Assembly (NCBI GenBank): GCA_900491605.1
Contig: UESW01005035.1
Coordinates: 97,074 to 161,073, forward strand
Reading direction: 5' to 3'
Source of the DNA: Calamus simplicifolius
Lineage: Eukaryota > Streptophyta > Magnoliopsida > Arecales > Arecaceae
DNA: 64,000 nucleotides
Made by a program: the position numbers and the translations under genes. The notes under the pieces were generated by a model. That model saw only the letters and a list, made by a program, of their open reading frames with translations. It was not told the origin of the DNA and did not search any database. Shown here piece by piece: positions 44,642 through 55,739 of the stretch. How positions within the stretch are numbered: the first letter of the stretch is position 1; each line of letters begins with the position of its first letter.

Positions 44642-45140
44642 CTTAAATCAATAAACACTTAGTCCGAATAATAAACAAAAATGCTCAGTCTGAATAATAA
44701 ACAGAAATGCTCCAAATATAAATAAAACTATCAGAATGGGGATGTGGTATATTGCACACCATGAAGAATGAGGCATATAGAAGCTGGGCGCCTAGGCGTT
44801 GGCTAAGTATCTTGTTTATCCTGCCTCATTTTTTGGGATACATCTTGCACCAAATAATTTATGTGTATTAATTTCTTCATATTTCTGTTTACCATCTACA
44901 CTAAGCGATTATTGGTTTAGGTTAGTTATTTATTTTGGTCATGTTAATATTCATTCTATAAGATAAGTATTCATCATCACTTTTGAAATAGCTAATATTT
45001 ACCTTCATTATATTTATGTTTATTGTTTAGCTTTTATTTATTTTATCTAAAATTTTTTAAAAGCAGCTAATGGTGGTTAATGAATAATTTTTTTTATTTT
45101 AAAATCTATATAAATATAATGCTAGTGACAATAATCGAAT
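44642..45140. other. Intergenic DNA between two element blocks
   Basis: A short direct repeat built on GTCYGAATAATAAACA occurs near 44660 and 44688. No gene is recognised. Confidence 0.5.
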
Positions 45141-45193
45141 ATGCATACATACATACAAACATGCATACATACGTACGTACGTACGTACATACA

Positions 45194-45229
<36 letters not shown>

Positions 45230-45237
45230 TATATATA
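45141..45237. repeat. (ACAT)n / (ACGT)n / (AT)n compound microsatellite
   Basis: A compound simple repeat: TACA/GCAT units, then four ACGT units, about ten ACAT units and a final AT run. It lies about 50 bases from the left end of the Tat-like element. Confidence 0.95.
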
Positions 45238-45288
45238 GGTGTGTGTGAATAAGCCTAACCTAGTACCAAAGGTTTTTTCAATTATTAC

Positions 45289-46159
45289 TGTTGCCGCCAA
45301 GTTACGTTCCTCTAAAGCTGGAAGATGGAGATCCTCCTCCTTAAAAAAGCCCCTACAAGAAAGTCTCCGAAGATCGGTTGCATCGATGGGGACCCTTCGA
45401 TGCACAAGTAAGCGACTTGGGAACAGTGAAGCAAAGAACTAGTAGAGAAATAACCAGAGAGCTTGAGTTCAGATCCTTTCCTCGTTATGAGTGTGAGTTC
45501 TTATACCTGTTCGAAGATCCCCTTTCTCGCTTTTAGAAGGTGGCTAATTCCGAGGTGCCATTGTCCGGTAGTGGAAAGGTGGCCAGGTTGACAGAGACAG
45601 GTCGCAACGAATACTGGATATGTCAGAGGTATCTTGCCCTACCAGCCACCTGCCAAGTATGGCACTACAGGTGGTAGGTGGGCCTAGTCGTGTCAGGCGT
45701 GCGTCAATACGTGTGGTGATCATGCGCAGTTGCAGAGGGTTAGTGGGCCACATGGTAACTGCGGATGGTTGGTAGGCCATGTGGTAGTATTAGGTGGCTC
45801 GAGGTAGAGGGGTCCTAAGGTCCAAAGCCAAGGGGACTTGAGGTCTGAGGCCGAGGGGACCCACAACTGGAGGCCGAAGGGACAAAGTCCAAGGCTGAGG
45901 GAACTTGAGGTCCGAGGGGACTTGAGGTTCGAGACTAGGGGACCCGCGGCTGGAGGCGAGGAGACTTGAAGTCCGAGGCCGAGGGGACCCACAGCTAGAG
46001 GTCGAGGGGACTCGAGGTTCGAGGTCGAGGGGACCCGCAGCTGGAGGCCAAGGGGACTTGAAGTCCGAGGCCAAGGACGAAGGGGCCTCAGAGGCTGAGG
46101 CGGGGGTTCCGTCAGTTGCTTCCTTCGTCAACTATAATGCAGCTTGATCAGCCATATTA
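45289..46159 (-). repeat. 3' LTR of the Tat-like element, with internal GAGG-rich repeats
   Basis: 871 bases. The right half (about 45800-46110) is made of short tandem units built on AGGCCGAGGGGAC..GAGGT. The other LTR has fewer such units, which explains most of the length difference. The minus-strand polypurine tract GAGGGGGCATC flanks it at 46160-46170. Confidence 0.87.
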
Positions 46160-46699
46160 GATGCCCCCTCGTCCCTGAGATGACGCGGGCCCACCCCCAC
46201 TAGGCGAAAGGGGTGTAAGCTCCCTGGTGGCTGATTCCAATGTGTTGCAATTGCGAAGGGGCACGTGTCCCTGGGTACAGTAGTTCCTTAGCACGGATGA
46301 CTTGGGCGCTGCAGCGCTGCCACCCCTACCAACCGTTAGATCTGTGAAAATCCATCTCGAAACGGGAGTGTCCTTTCGGAACCCACGAAAAGCAACCACC
46401 ATCATTGCCATCACGGTGCTGACATCAGCGACGCCTCACGATTGGTCGAAGGTGGAGCATCCCACGCACCGAGCATCTGCCGAGGCGACACTGCCTATAG
46501 CAGGGGTCCGCATTGCCAGTTAGGTTAGGCGGGATGATTTGAAACTGATAAGTCAGGGGAAAGCTCTCGAGCCTAGCATTCTGCCCCCCTGAGAGAGCGT
46601 CTCCTTCCTCGAGTTCCTATCTTTGTCTTCCTTCCGAGCTGTTCTTGCTGCTTTTTCCTCCTAATTCAGGTTAGTTCCCCAATCATTTCCATCTTTTCA

Positions 46700-47677
46700 A
46701 TGGCTTCCTCTCCGTCTTGGTCCTCTTCTGCTTCTAATGGGGATCATATTTCTCCCTTGAGGCTTCGAGCCTCTCCATCTCGCGCACCATCCTGGTCTTC
46801 TTCCTTCTCCATGGTAACGGGCCAAGAGTTGGCCAACATTAGGGTATGTTACCAGATTCCAAGCAGCATTCGATTATTCCTCCCTACCTCCGACGATAGG
46901 GCAGTCTCCTCCCGGCCTGGTAGAATTGCTATCTACGAGGTCTCCCTTAGAATAGGCCTTTGCCTGCCCTACCATCCTTTCTTCCTCAATCTCCTCGACC
47001 GCTATTCCTTGATGCCTACCCAGTTGATTCCGAATTTTATTCGGACCATCTGCGGCTTCTTAGTGCTCTGCCATTTCCATGGCATTGAGGCTAGGATCTC
47101 TCTCTTCTGCTGTTTCTATACCCTCCGACAACAGTCGGGCTGGTGGCTGTTCCTGCCTCGGCCCGTTCGAATCCTAAAACTTGGCCTGCCCTCGTCCGTC
47201 AAGGGATGGAAATCCTGCTTCTTCTTTGCCGATCTCGAGGGAGTGAGGCCAAGGTGGGAGGACCCAGACATGAGGCCGAACAAGGACCTGACGGTGGCTC
47301 CGAGGGACAGGGAGGCACTCGGGCAGCTTCTGATTTCCGAGTTCCCCCACTGCAATCAACTCCTATCAGAGGACAACCTCCGGCTCGCAGGCGTCTCCTC
47401 CCGCAGCGGTGAGTGGCTGTATGCCCCCAATCCTTGGCCTATTTTTCTTTCTTCTTTTCTTTTTTCTTCTTCTTTTTTTTTGCTCACCTCAGCCGATGAC
47501 TTGTGCAGTGATGAAGATCCCAGTTCATGCTATCAGAAAGGTGGTGATGAAGAGGAAGAGAGCCCTCGAGGGTGCCGAGGGGCCGAGCGGGAGGCAATGG
47601 ACCCAGGCCCCGAGCCGGTCCCTGGCACGGTCTCCCCCACCCCCGGAACACGAAGGAGAGGTAGCAGCCGGCCCCGC
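46700..47677 (+). pseudogene. Antisense ORF of the Tat-like element, exons 1-2 (Transposase_28 / putative gypsy-type transposon domain)
   Basis: Exon 1 opens with MASSPSWSSSASNG at 46700. Its core reads LRIGLCLPYHPFFLNLLDRY, CGFLVLCHFHGIEARISLFC and GLPSSVKGWKSCFFFADLEG, a good match in style to the putative gypsy-type transposon domain (PF04195) carried by Tat-group elements. A donor CGGTGAGT (exon end 47408) and a T-rich acceptor TTGTGCAG (exon 2 start 47509) define a 100-base intron, and splicing keeps the frame into a basic stretch (MKIPVHAIRKVVMKRKRAL). Exon 2 is cut at 47677 by an LTR-like insertion. The function of these proteins is unknown. Confidence 0.72.
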
Positions 47678-47929
47678 TGTAACATCCTAAAAACCTTGTA
47701 ATTTATGGCATTTTTCATTTGAAATGAAAGTCAGGGAGTTTCAGTGAAATGTGGGTGTGTTGGCCTTTTGATAAATATAAAGAGAAGAAATTTTGGAGTA
47801 AATGAGTATATTTCTGAATGTTAATGCGTTTGATTTAAGAAATTGAGAGTCTTAAGTTTTAATGGGTTTAAATCATAAGAAAAATCAAGTTTAGTTTGAG
47901 TTTTATCTTGAAATGATGTTTTTAGTGTT

Positions 47930-48140
47930 TGGAGTCGACACTATTTGGAGTGGAGTCGACTCTGGCACGGTTTTAAACTTTCGGCATGCTTTGGAGTCAA
48001 CACCTACAGAGGTGGAGTCGACACCTGCAGAGAAAACAGAAGGTTAATATTTCTGCTGTAGTGTTGGAGTCGACACCTACTTTTCTGGAGTCGACACCTA
48101 TATTTCTGGAGCCGACACCTATTTCTGCTGGAACCGACTC
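47930..48140 (+). repeat. GGAGTCGAC motif cluster
   Basis: Eight copies of GGAGTCGAC or close variants (GGAGCCGAC, GGAGTCAAC), most continuing ACACCTA. The core GAGTCGAC is the same as in the Sirevirus LTR clusters, but the host LTR appears to belong to another family. Confidence 0.8.
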
Positions 48141-48586
48141 TAAGACGGTAGGTTTTTCTGAGTTAAATCTTGAGAATTTTATATTTATTCCGTTTCAAGT
48201 CCGATTTGGATGCCTTTTGAACCGTTGGATTTTTAAAATCGAGCTCTTCAAGCTGGTAAAGTCTTTTCTTGGAAATGTTATATAAAAGTATCAATTTAAG
48301 TGAAAAATGATAATCTGGGCTATAAATCGATTAAAAAAATGCTATATCAGGGGCAAAATGGGAAAAGGCTCCAATGTCAATTGCTAATTGTGTTAAGGGC
48401 AACTTGGAAAAGAAAATCTAAGGGCAAAATATCATGGTCATAAGTGAGCCACGTGTTTTCCAAAAAGTGTGCGTTAAGGGTGTTTGAGGGCAAAAGGGGA
48501 ATTTGGCATGCCTTAACCCTTAAGTTTCCCATGACTTGGTCCCCAAGTCACTATAGAAAAGGGGAAAAAACGTGGGTTCAGCCAGA

Positions 48587-48690
48587 GAAAAGAAAGAAAG
48601 AAAGAAAGAGAGAAAGAGAGGAGAAAAGAGAGGAAGAAGAAGAAGAAGGAGGAGGAAGAAAGAGAAAGGGAAAGGGAAGCTTGGGGTTTG
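48587..48690 (+). repeat. GA-rich purine tract
   Basis: About 100 bases of almost pure purine (AAAG, AGAG and GAAGAAG units) on the plus strand, within the LTR-like insertion, just upstream of the tandem duplication. Confidence 0.9.
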
Positions 48691-48697
48691 TGCTCGA

Positions 48698-49206
48698 CTC
48701 CAGGTAAGCTATAGCTTCCCTAGATCTTGCATGACTTTAGATTTTCTTAGATTATTGTATTTTGAGGTAATAGTAGAAGTAATCTTGAGTAGAGAAAGGG
48801 TGAAAGAAAATAATGAGATATTAGAGGATAGATCATGTATGCATGCATGGTTCGTGGAAAAACCTCGTGTGGAGGTAATCCTAATAGCTATCGTATCTGT
48901 ATGTTAACGTAGGTCAAAAGGGTTATTCCAGGGTGCCAAAATATCAGAGTTGCTCCAGGTAAGCTATAGCTTCCCTAGATCTTGCATGACTTTAGATTTT
49001 CTTAGATTATTGTATTTTGAGGTAATAGTAGAAGTAATCTTGAGTAGAGAAAGGGTGAAGAAAATAATGAGATATTAGAGGATAGATCATGTATGCATGC
49101 ATGGTTCGTGGAAAAACCTCGTGTGGAGGTAATCCTAATAGCTATCGTATCTGTATGTTGACGTAGGTCAAAAGGGTTATTCCAGGGTGCCAAAATATCA
49201 GAGTTG
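48698..49206 (+). repeat. 255-bp tandem duplication, nearly identical copies
   Basis: Copy 1 starts CTCCAGGTAAGC at 48698 and copy 2 starts with the same word at 48953. Both run to CAAAATATCAGAGTTG. The only differences I see are one A gained or lost (GTGAAAGAAA / GTGAAGAAA) and one G/A change (GTTGACG / GTTAACG). Each copy starts at a possible splice donor CCAG|GTAAGC. Confidence 0.9.
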
Positions 49207-50886
49207 AGTACCAGTCGAGGAGTAACCTACTAAGGTGAGTGGGTTTCTCATCTAGCAATGAGAAGTTAATTTGAGCTAGTATAATGAGATTAATACCTAG
49301 TTGTGGTATGTTATGTTTAGCAGAGTATTATGTATATTTTAAATATGAGAAATTAGAACCTAGTATATGATATTCTGATAAATGAGTTTTGAGCATGAGT
49401 TTTAAGCATAAAGAAATAAGCATGAGTTTCGAGCATGAGTTTTGAGCATAAACACATAAGCATGAGTTTCGATGAGGGGATTTTTAATGTATATATGTCA
49501 TATTTGCATGATAAAGCTTTACAAATGATGTATGTATCATACTGAGCATCAGGCAGCTAGGAGGCTGATCACCCTTTAGACTGTACTGTAGCATGAGCAT
49601 TGCACACTACTATCGAGCCAGCACCTCCTTGCAAACAGATCGTACGATGAACCCCAGAATCAGGGGTGAGTGCACGCTTAACCAGGATAGTGGGGCTGGT
49701 TGTGAGCAGCCCATGGGGGCATGAATCATAGCTCAGTGGAGCTGATTACTATATATAGCCCGTGGGGGCAGAGAGAAAACCCGAGGTTCCAGGGTTAAGG
49801 AACAAAGCACTTTGCCGGGTGAACCGCATGGGTAAGGGGTGCTATTTGTGCGGGGATCCTGTTGTTAGTCACACACCCGATGAGAGTACACCTATGGGAG
49901 GGCGACTGTAGGGTGGTACCTCAGAGGCATTACACACACAGTCCAGCATCATAAAATTTAAAAGCATATGTTGTGATATAAAAAGGGCCAGTGGGCCAAG
50001 TAGTTATCCCGAGAGGGAGAGTTTACTTGAGATGCCAATGGGCAAGCAGATTCCGGTGGGAGTCTGAGAATTTAATAAAGAAGTCTGAGTTGTAGATAAA
50101 GAATGCATATTTTTATATTGTAATGCATGGATTTTTATCTTAATGAGTTATCTTTCAGTAAAAAGTTATTGTAGAGTATTTCAGTACTGATATATTATTT
50201 GAAGAATAAGCTACATTTTATTTTATCTGATATCATGTTAAAAATATACTTTGACTTGTACAAGCTAAATAGTATCAGCATACGATTGAAAATAAAAGGT
50301 TACGGTTCTCTATTTCTCCATAGTTAGATGGTTATCCAGTCACTGGGACTTAGGTCTCATCCCTCTATGATTTAAATGTTCTTTCAGATCAGTGAGTATT
50401 TCTGTCAGGATCACGAGATAAGCAGGACAGAACCCTTAGCTGGTGAAGCTTGCTTGGATGCAAGGGTATATAGATGCTAGCCTTGTATATTGAGACAGTG
50501 TGGATTGATATTTGTATATTGTATATGTGTATGTGTATAGTGAGATGTAATGATGTTTCAGGCCCTTTTTGGATATGAATATGAGACTTATGTTATGGAG
50601 AAAATTATGAGCATGATGTGTGCACTTATGATTTTGATGTCGATTGTGAATGCGATCTTGTAAACTGCCTGAGGAATGTCATGAAAAATATTATATGAGT
50701 AGGTTGATGCTTAGTGTTGATTGAGTGATTTGTGTATATAATTGAGATGAAAATAAAAAGTTTTTAATAGGATGTGTTTTCATATGTCTACCACTTATGA
50801 TAATTAGTTGGGGTTCTCTAGCTCTTTATGGAGCGCTACATAAAGACTAGTAAAACTCTATCCGATTACCATAAGTGTGCAGGTGT

Positions 50887-52036
50887 GCTGTCGGTGGCCC
50901 CAGAGAGGAGGGGGAGCTGACACCCGCCATCAACCTCACGGCGGACACCCCTCGGAGGGAGCGAGGACGGAGGGGGCCGCAGCAGCAACAGAGCCTGCCG
51001 TCCCAGCCGCCGAACCAAAGCAGGCGGAGGTGGAGCTGGGCTCGGGTGAGGGCTCCTCCACACAGAGGTGGGTGAGAGAGAGTCACCCAACGGCAATGGA
51101 GGCACTGGCGGAGGAGGTGCCGCTAGTCAATGGCTCAGCACCCACTGCCCCTGAGCCAGCTGAGGCCGCAAAGGGAGGCGAGGTCGGGGTGGTCCCCTCC
51201 CGGCCCTCGGTGATGAACCATAGTCATCGGGCGGAGCGACTCATCACCCATATTGTCCTCCCTGAGTTCCAGGAGGAGCTCCATCAGCTGGGGGCCTTGG
51301 CCTTCTTCAGGGAGGCCTTCATGGCTCATATCCGGGTAAGTCCAGGACTTCAAAAATCCTCTTTTTTTTTTTAACTTCCTCATACTGACTCAATTTTTAT
51401 GCAGTCCATGAACTTGGTGGCCATGAGGAAGGTCATCGACCAAGGAGAAACCGTCCTCCGCTAGGCCCAGCGGGAGGCTGCTGAAGCCCAGGTCCGAGCT
51501 GAGAGGGCAGAGGAGGCCTTGGAGGCAGCGCGGATCGACCGAGCCGCCGAGCTTAAGGAGGCCGTCAGTCGGGTGGAAGTTGAGGCTGAACGCGCCCAAG
51601 CAGCCCTGGCTAGTTGGGGGAGGCCATGGGGGCCATCACCACTAGGGACTATCGCATCGACGCCCTCTCCATTGAAGTAAAAGCAGTCGAGGAGAGGGCA
51701 GAGAACGCCGAGGAGGTAGCGAGGATGGCAGACTCCCGCACCGCAGAGGGGGAGGCCATGGCTCACAGGGTGAAAGCTATTGTAGCTGCCACCGAGGAGA
51801 GAGCAGTAGCTAGCTGCTAAGAGGAGGCATGTTGAAGCTATGGTGACTTTTGCAAGTCTACCAGCTTCACGGATGAACTGGCCGAAGCCTCTGTGGATGT
51901 CTACCTCCAGGGGTTCTAAGACTGCAGGGAGAAGGTGGCCAGGGTCTTCGGTCTTCCCGGCATCGCAGACATCGAGCCAGATGAGGAATCCGAGGGGCCG
52001 CCATCCAACGTTGGGCCCGCAGTGGCCGAGCCCTAA
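50887..52036 (+). pseudogene. Antisense ORF of the Tat-like element, 3' exons (coiled coil)
   Basis: The coding continues right of the insertion: a low-complexity acidic segment, then HRAERLITHIVLPEFQEEL and LGALAFFREAFMAHIR (51230-51335). A donor GGTAAGTC and an acceptor TTTATGCAG (ending 51404) bound a short intron. The next exon is a strong Ala/Glu/Arg coiled coil (AQREAAEAQVRAERAEEALE). The protein ends GIADIEPDEESEGPPS..VAEP with a stop at 52034-52036. In-frame stops (near 51464 and 51920) and shifts show it is dead. Confidence 0.65.
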
Positions 52037-52399
52037 TTGCCCTTTTTTTTTAATGTATTGAAGTCGACTTGGTTGACATTTTGTAAACATTTGAAGCAAT
52101 AAAAATGTTCTTTTTGAAATCTATCTTCGAGGGTTTACTTAGTGTAGTGCACCTTCCCTTCCAGTTTGCCATCGTAGGACCCTTGATAGGGCTGCTTCGG
52201 CAATGGGGGACATCATGTTTGTCTGCTCGCCATAAGCAAATCCGCGACTTAGTTGCTATATAGGATCGGGTTCTGATGGGGCGCTGAGACTGGCCTCAGA
52301 GCTTCCCTCGATGAACCTGAGATCGATGCATAGGTGTGAGCCTCGCGGTGAGCCTGCAACACCAAGCTACCGTTGGGACCCCAGGTTTGTCCGAGATCA

Positions 52400-52915
52400 T
52401 TCCTCAGGCGTCAAGTCGGCCTTGAGTTTTCCGTGTTGACCAAGACATGCCTTGGTGCTGAGCTGGCCTCGGGCTTTCAGTGCCGACCGGAGTCGGGCTT
52501 TGGTGCCGAGTTGGCCTTGGGCTTTCAGTGCCAATCGGAGTCGGGCTTTTGTGTCGAGCTGGCCTTGGGCTTTCAGTGCCAACCAGAGTCGGGCTTTGGT
52601 GCCGAGCTAGCCTTGGGCTTTCAGTGTCGATCGGAGTCGGGCTTTGGTGTTGAGCTAGCCTTGAGCTTTCAGTGCCGATCGATGTCGGGCTTTGGTGCCG
52701 AGTTGGCCTCAGGCTTTTAGTGCCAACCGGAGTCGGGCTTTCAGTGCCGACCGGAGTCAGGCTTTGGTGCCGAGCTGGCCTCGAGCTTTCAGTGCCGACC
52801 AGAGTTGGGCTTTGGTGCTAAGCTGGCCTCGGGCTTTTAGTGCCGATCAAAGTTGAGCTTTGGTGCCGAGCTGGCCTCGGGCTTTCAGTGCCGATCGGAG
52901 TCAGGCTTTTCGGCA
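52400..52915 (+). repeat. 48-bp tandem repeat, about ten copies
   Basis: Units with the core GAGTCGGGCTTTGGTGCCGA followed by GCTGGCCTCGGGCTTTCAGT repeat about ten times with mild divergence. Forty-eight bases equal 16 codons, so one plus-strand frame shows a 16-residue repeat (SGFGAELALGFQC...). Its position directly follows the truncated integrase. Confidence 0.88.
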
Positions 52916-53420
52916 CAAAAGATAGGTTACTCGAACACATTTTTATTAGTCGAACACATTTTTATTAGTCGACAGCGACCAACAGGAACATATGCTGGCT
53001 AGAGGCTAGAGAAAATGGTCCCAGGATGTTCATCCCCCACTGAGCGAAAGGCCATGGGGCCGCCAGGGGTTCAGTTGAGAAGTCAGCTGCCGTTGGATAT
53101 TGGCATGTCATTGGCAGCTATCACACGTTCGGACTAGCTCGGCGGCGTCCTCCTTCATCGTCAGTCAAAGTACCCTTGGCGCAGGGCCTTGTATGCTAGG
53201 GCTCTGCCCCCAGATGACTCCCATAAATGCCTTCATGGATCTCCCTGGAGGATGTAATCGTCTTTCGTGGGGCCAACACACTGAGGACCGGTATGAGAAG
53301 GATCTTCGATAAGCTTCCCGTCCATCATCAAAAACTTCGGGGCCCATCGCTTGAGCAGCCGGCCTTCAGCAGGGTCTTTGGGAGGGTACCGTCGGTAAGT
53401 ACCAGATGTAAGCGTCCATC
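52916..53420 (-). pseudogene. pol: Truncated integrase start of the Tat-like element
   Basis: On the minus strand the end of the RNase H/integrase link (PKFLMMDGKL) is followed by traces of the zinc-binding module (GGRALAYKALRQGY near 53200-53160) and then MNILGPF-like words near 53010 that begin the catalytic core. At about 52916 the sequence passes into the 48-bp repeat, and no DDE residues beyond the first region are found. The integrase is therefore incomplete. Confidence 0.7.
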
Positions 53421-53990
53421 CAGGAGGGCTCCTTGCTCCACTGGTAGCCTTCTTTGTGGCTTCGATGCTTGGGACCTCCAGATGCTCCACGTATGTTCTT
53501 CCCAAGGTCCCATCGGCCGAAGTGGCCAAGCGGACAGTGCATCAGCTCTGGCATTCTCTCCTCTGGGAATATAGCTGACACGGAAGTAAGCAAAAAGGAA
53601 GGCTCAGGATTGCACCTTGCTCAAGTAACGGGACATGATGGGTCTCTAGCCTCGTACTCTCCTGCAATTTTCCGGAGATAAGCTGAGAGTCGGTGAAGGC
53701 CTGAGATGCCTTGCTCTAAGCTCCCCGGCTAGCCTCATTTCCGCCAGCAAGGCTTCATACTCCGCTTGATTGTTGGTGGCGGGAAAAAAATGAAGAGCGT
53801 ACTCCACTACCTCTCCTCTGGGCTTGCGCAGATGAGCCCGGCTCCGCTCCCTTGGGAGCTGGATGCACCATCCACATGATGATCCAATCCTCTTCTCCTG
53901 CCTCAGTTGTCATGGGGGACTCTGAGTGCGGTTCCTCCGGCTGCTCCTTAGCCCATGTGCACTCGACCAGGAAGTCGCCTAACACTTAGG
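53421..53990 (-). pseudogene. pol: RNase H of the Tat-like element
   Basis: Recognisable pieces are ATNNQAEYEALLAEMRLAGEL near 53790-53730 (with the catalytic Glu) and SYIPRGENARADALS near 53580-53530 (last Asp). The first strand with the DGAS motif is frameshifted near 53870. Tat-group elements often have two RNase H domains; only one is evident here. Confidence 0.75.
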
Positions 53991-54070
53991 ACTTCATTAC
54001 TAACCTCGGTCAGAAGGACAAGCCAAACTCCCCCATCTTGATGGTCCACTTTGCCAGTCGGCCGGAGGTG

Positions 54071-55230
54071 TCAAGACAGGATAAGATCGTCGCAGGGCTG
54101 GTCCTTGAGCACCACAATGGGTGGGCTTGGAAGTAAGGCCTGAAACGCGCGGAGATGATCAGGGCAAAAATGATCTTCTCTATTTTGGAATACTGGTCTC
54201 TGCATCATGAGCACCTTGCTGGTGTAATAAACTGGCCTCTGTGTCCCGTCGGCATCCATGCAGACAAGCATAGAGCTAACGGCCTCGGGGAGGCTGCAGG
54301 TAGAGGAAGAGCTCCTTCTACCCCGTGCTTAGACAGCAACGATGGAGTGGATAGAAATTCCTTCAGCTCTTCGAAGGTTTTCTGACAATCCTTCGTCCAC
54401 TCGAAGCCATTGACCTTGCGCAGCGCCTTAAAGAAAGGCAGGCACCTCTCTGCCGACCTTGACATGAAACGGCTCAAGGCGCCACCCTTCCGTCAAGCGC
54501 TGCACCTCCTTCTTGCTAGTCGAGGGCCTCATCTCCAGGATGGCTCGGATCTTGTCTGGGTTGGCTTCGATCCCCCGCTGGTCACCATGAAACCCAGGAA
54601 CTTGCCCGCTGTAACTCTGAAAGGCGCACTTGCGGGGTTCATCCTCATCTGGTATCGACGCAGATTGCTGAAAGGTCTCCGCGAGGTCAGCAACATGGTC
54701 AGCAGTATGGGTACTCTTTGTCAGCATGTCATCCACATACACCTCCATGTTGCGTCCATCTGGTCCTCAAAGACCTTGTTCATCAACTTTGTAGGTGGCC
54801 CCGATGTTCTTCAATCCGAATGGCATCACCTTGTAACAGTATATGCCCTTCTTGGTCACAAATGAAGTAGCCTCCTCGTTCACCGGGTCTATCTTGATTT
54901 GGTTATACCCGAGAAGGCATCCATGAAGCTGAGGGTCTCGGCTAGACGTAGCGTCCACCAGCTGGTCAATTCCGGGTCAAAGGGAAGCTGTCCTTGGGGC
55001 ATGCCTTGTTGAGGTCGGTAAAGTCGATGCACATACTCCAGTTCCCACTGGCCTTGCGAACCATCACGATGTTCGCCAAGCCAGTTGGGGGTGGCACCTC
55101 TTGGATGTGGCCAGCCACCAGCTTGCGCACCTCCTCGTCAATGGCCTTCTACGGTCGGGGCAAAGCTCCTCTTCTTCTGCCGAACGGGTCGGCATCCTAG
55201 ACGAATGTTGAGCTGGTGGTAATCACCTCC
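54071..55230 (-). pseudogene. pol: Reverse transcriptase of the Tat-like element
   Basis: On the minus strand, GYNQIKIDPVNEEATSFVTKK and CYKVMPFGLKNIGATY lie near 54910-54790, MEVYVDDMLTKS with the catalytic YVDD near 54748-54713, and NPDKIRAILEMRPSTSKKEVQ near 54560-54500. The connection domain SAERCLPFFKALRKVNGFEW is near 54460-54400, and the start of RNase H (RPVYYTSKVLM) near 54245. The catalytic box is intact, but several shifts split the frame. Confidence 0.87.
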
Positions 55231-55739
55231 TCGAGATCCTGGCATGTCAGACGCCGACCATGCGAAGATGTCAGCGTTGGCCCATGGGAAAGGTAAGGAG
55301 TTAATCGCGCGCCTCCTCCGGGAGCAGGGCTCCGATCTGAACCGTCCTGCATTAGGTCCTCCCCCAGGGGAAAGTCAGCAGGTGCTCGGTCGGTTCCCCC
55401 TCCTCTCCAAGTCTCAAGGGTCGAGTGATTCTGGTGCTAGTGCAGCCATCACCCCCTGGGGCTGGGGGCCATATGATAGCAAAGTGGTAGCTGGTTTTGC
55501 TCTTCCCGCATCTCCCGACTCCTTCGCTGGTGGAAAACCTCACGAGGAGTCTCTTGGTGGAGATGACGGCATCCAAAAGGTTGAGACGGGCCTCCCGAGG
55601 ATGGCATTGTAGGCCAGGGGCACACGACACCAAAAAATTCATGAAAACTGTGCTTTGACGTAGTGGCATCCCGGCAGTGACAGGGAGGGTGATCTTCCCC
55701 TCAACTCTTACATAATCTCCGGTGAAGCCCATCAGGGGC

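Larger units (their letters stand above)
47678..50840 (+). mobile_element. LTR-like insertion (probable solo LTR, about 3.2 kb) inside the antisense ORF
   Basis: It starts TGTAACATCC and ends GAGCGCTACA, the style of long Ty3/gypsy LTRs, and has no coding domain. It holds a GGAGTCGAC cluster (47930-48140), a GA-rich tract (48587-48690), a 255-bp tandem duplication (48701-49205) and GC-rich passages near 49560-49960. The repeat GCTGT at 47676-47680 and 50887-50891 flanks the insertion with the antisense ORF reading on across it, which suggests a 5-bp duplication. The TG...CA ends, however, do not fall exactly on it, leaving 46 extra bases on the right. The clade is not determined. Confidence 0.65.

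Noticed and set aside
46302..46523. Short open frame between the 3' LTR and the antisense ORF of the Tat-like element
   Set aside because: No similarity to the antisense ORF domain and no splice link to it. Probably leader sequence.
52400..52915. Regular direct repeats resembling a CRISPR array
   Set aside because: Units are contiguous and all parts repeat, so there are no unique spacers. The setting is a plant retrotransposon.
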